A DNA stretch of 64,000 nucleotides from assembly GCF_040545875.1 (NCBI RefSeq), contig NZ_JBEPMR010000017.1. One strand, given 5' to 3'. Numbering within the stretch: the stretch's first letter is position 1; every line of letters begins with the position of its first letter. Made by a program: the position numbers and the translations under genes. The DNA is from Faecalicatena_A orotica. Its GTDB lineage: Bacteria > Bacillota > Clostridia > Lachnospirales > Lachnospiraceae. The notes under the pieces are model-generated. The model ran no database searches and had not been told where the DNA came from. It saw only the letters and a program-made list of their open reading frames with translations. Below are positions 62,286-64,000 of the stretch, one piece after another.

Positions 62286-62602
62286 GGCTTCTTCCTCCCG
62301 TAACCTTCCTGTGTTTCGACGGTCATGCCATCCTCCACCGGAGTGATGCACGTCCTTACGTTTGCCTTGCCGTTTACCGTCATGACACAGTCCGTACACT
62401 GACCGATTCCGCAGAAAATACCGCGTGGTTTGTGCTCTTTTGCTGTATATCTGTGGATTTTAATCCCGTTTGCAAGCAGGACGGCCGCAATCATTTCGCC
62501 CTTCTTTGCCTGCATTACTTTTCCGTCCACGGTGATCTCTACAAATTCTTCGCAATTATCTTCACCCAGTATGGGATGATTTTTTACCCGCATTTCATCC
62601 AT
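62282..62602 (-). CDS. [2Fe-2S] subunit (HcnA-like)
   Basis: A 106-aa ferredoxin-fold protein with CGIGQCTDCVM and VRTC cysteines (about 64-85). This small alpha-type subunit pairs with the flavoprotein above; together they equal the N-terminal part of sarcosine oxidase alpha. Confidence 0.9.
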   Translation of the reverse strand: MDEMRVKNHPILGEDNCEEFVEITVDGKVMQAKKGEMIAAVLLANGIKIHRYTAKEHKPRGIFCGIGQCTDCVMTVNGKANVRTCITPVEDGMTVETQEGYGRKKP

Positions 62603-62625
62603 TTCACTGCCTCCTGTTTTATGTT

Positions 62626-63633
62626 TTACGCCAGCTGGTATCCCATCGGGAAAATATCTTCCGGGTCCAGCATAAATGTGTGGATTCCTGTTATAAACGC
62701 CCGTCCCCTGACTTCAGGAAGGACTGCCGGCAGACCGCCTACTTCAGCGTCATCAACATAGGTACATTCAAATCTTCCGCCGATGATGCTCTCATGGGTA
62801 AAAGACTCTCCCTTTTTGATTGCACCCTTCTTCGCCAGCACCGACAGTTTGGCGGATGTCCCGGTTCCGCACGGGGAGCGGTCGATGGCTCCGGGCGGGA
62901 TTACAACGGCATTTCGGATGAGGTTCGGTTCGTCCTTGCTGTTTTCATAAAACTCTACGTGGGTCACATGATTTGCAAAAGGAATCTCAGGATGCACAAC
63001 CCGGATCTGCTGGTTAATATAGCTTTTTAACAGATTTCCGGTTTCAATAATTTTTCCGGAGTTCTTCGGTTCCAGAATCAATCCTGCAGAGGCAGCGGGC
63101 AGAATCGCATAAATATTGCCACCGTATGCAATATCCAGTGTCAGCGGTCCGAATTCTTCCGTGTCAACGGTCACATTTTCTGCCATCACAAATGCCGGTG
63201 CATTTAAAAATGAAACGCTCCTGGCCTCCCCGTTTACAACTTCAATCTTGAGCCTGACAAGACCGGCGGCGGTGTCCAGAGTGACATATGTAAAGGGCTC
63301 CGTTACTTCAATCATTCCGGATTCAACGAGGGCGGTTCCGACACCGATCGTGTCATGGCCGCACATCGGCATCCAGCCGCCGACTTCAAAATAAAGCACC
63401 CCAATATCGGCTTCTTCGCGGCAGGGGGAAGTAATGATCGTTCCGGACATGACTTCATTGCCTCTTGGCTCATACGTTAGAAGCTGCCTGACCCAGTCAC
63501 CTTCCGTCCTCATATACTGAAGCTTCTCCAGCATCGTATTACCCTTAATGTATGGAATCCCGCCCAATACATTTCTTGTCGGTTCTCCGCTGGTGTGAGT
63601 GTCAATCGTATGAAACGTCTTTTTAATTTTCAA
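62626..63633 (-). CDS. Proline racemase family, probable 4-hydroxyproline 2-epimerase
   Basis: A 335-aa protein. The TTG at 63633 follows AAGGAGG and is preferred over an upstream in-frame ATG at 63672. Both catalytic cysteines are present, Cys91 (MCGHDTIG) and Cys255 (RSPCGTGTSA), so it is an epimerase and not a dehydratase (which has Thr). The operon context points to trans-4-hydroxy-L-proline as substrate; plain proline racemase is the alternative. Confidence 0.9.
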   Translation of the reverse strand: MKIKKTFHTIDTHTSGEPTRNVLGGIPYIKGNTMLEKLQYMRTEGDWVRQLLTYEPRGNEVMSGTIITSPCREEADIGVLYFEVGGWMPMCGHDTIGVGTALVESGMIEVTEPFTYVTLDTAAGLVRLKIEVVNGEARSVSFLNAPAFVMAENVTVDTEEFGPLTLDIAYGGNIYAILPAASAGLILEPKNSGKIIETGNLLKSYINQQIRVVHPEIPFANHVTHVEFYENSKDEPNLIRNAVVIPPGAIDRSPCGTGTSAKLSVLAKKGAIKKGESFTHESIIGGRFECTYVDDAEVGGLPAVLPEVRGRAFITGIHTFMLDPEDIFPMGYQLA

Positions 63634-63657
63634 AAATTTTTCCTCCTTCACGAAAAT

Positions 63658-63686
63658 TTGTATACGATTCAATTATTTGTATACAT
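63658..63686. promoter_or_regulatory. Paired TTGTATAC sites, probable GntR-type operator
   Basis: TTGTATACGA (63658-63667) and TTGTATACAT (63677-63686) are repeated 19 bases apart just upstream of the epimerase start. GTATAC-centred palindromes are typical of GntR/FCD sites. No regulator is encoded within the window next to it. Confidence 0.5.
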
Positions 63687-63863
63687 TTATACTGTTAACT
63701 TCATTCTATCATTCTTTCTGACAAAAACAAGTGGCGAATTTCATTTTTGTGAATTATTTTTGCTTGAATGTGAAAAAAATAACTTAAAATGTTGCTCGAA
63801 ATGAAAAATAAGCAATAAAAGCATCATTATTGTGAAATATTTGTTTATGTAAATGAATTTACA

Positions 63864-64000
63864 AGCCTAGTAAGAGATATACCTAAATACTTAACGAGGT
63901 ATTTTACGAGTTTAGTATTTATGGTATAATGCTCGCACTTGGCGAGGTATTTACGAGGCTAGTAAGACATACACCTAAATACTTAACGAGGTATTTCACG
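63864..64000. repeat. Tandem 92-bp promoter-bearing repeat at the window end
   Basis: One full unit (63864-63955) and the start of a second (63956-64000) with few differences. It carries the extended -10 TGGTATAAT, the hairpin CTCGC/GCGAG and AACGAGGTATTT blocks. Same family as 45331-45431. It probably drives a gene beyond the window edge. The 63687-63863 stretch is AT-rich with nothing recognised. Confidence 0.7.

Noticed and set aside
62626..63633. PrdF-type proline racemase of Stickland metabolism
   Set aside because: No prd reductase genes or selenocysteine context; the operon instead encodes hydroxyproline oxidation.
63864..64000. CRISPR array
   Set aside because: The unit is 92 bp, nearly fully repeated without unique spacers, and contains a promoter motif.

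Overview
The window looks like a chromosomal segment of a gut-type Lachnospiraceae (Clostridia, Bacillota). The reasons are strong AGGAGG ribosome sites, TTG/GTG starts, lipoproteins with Gram-positive lipoboxes, a type VII secretion (T7SSb) locus, and Clostridia-type families such as DUF4860, JetA/DUF5716 and Rpn nucleases. The species cannot be named from sequence alone. I see no rRNA, tRNA, CRISPR array, prophage or complete insertion sequence.

Layout. 1-6.1 kb: a histidine phosphatase, two tandem Rpn-family nuclease genes (one broken by a 147-bp palindromic element) and an RCC1-repeat surface protein. 6.1-8.1 kb: a lipoprotein and an overlapping lipase-like hydrolase. 8.3-19.9 kb: a membrane phospho-signalling operon with a trypsin-like protease fused to FHA, a PP2C phosphatase, a Ser/Thr kinase, a tail protein with ETT motifs, a 4-TM protein and a giant Ig-like surface protein. 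20.0-30.3 kb: a second, divergent kinase, TPR and FHA membrane proteins, the motor ATPase EssC, a LytTR regulator, an unknown 138-aa protein and EsaB/YukD. 30.35-31.1 kb: two tandem copies of a probable type I toxin-antitoxin unit. 31.8-35.7 kb: six WXG100 proteins, a non-WXG partner-sized protein, a lipoprotein and another FHA protein. 35.7-45.2 kb: an XRE-like regulator, a P-type calcium ATPase, and a minus-strand pilus-like operon (PilT, PilC, pseudopilin-like proteins, transglutaminase lipoprotein). 45.4-50.8 kb: Wadjet-like jetABC without jetD. 50.9-54.2 kb: a FadR-type regulator, a divergent ketol-acid reductoisomerase paralogue and a GntP permease. 54.4-56.7 kb: AIM24-like, YfcE-like and NYN/OST-HTH genes. 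56.8-63.6 kb: a minus-strand operon for oxidative hydroxyproline breakdown.

How it fits together. The 8.3-35.7 kb block is best read as one T7SSb machine plus a phosphothreonine circuit: two kinases, one PP2C, about five FHA domains on four proteins (including EssC) and ETT motifs like those that GarA/OdhI-type FHA proteins bind when phosphorylated. EsaA, EssA and a conventional EssB are not visible. Because EssB is itself a pseudokinase-TM-exterior protein, the DFN kinase at 20042 could fill its place. The catabolic block runs hydroxyproline epimerase, three-part D-hydroxyproline dehydrogenase, DapA-family deaminase and semialdehyde dehydrogenase, giving 2-oxoglutarate.

Small repeats are unusually informative here: three palindromic insertions with clear target duplications, three GGGGTCAGACCCC elements, a 92-bp promoter-bearing repeat at two loci, and the duplicated toxin unit.
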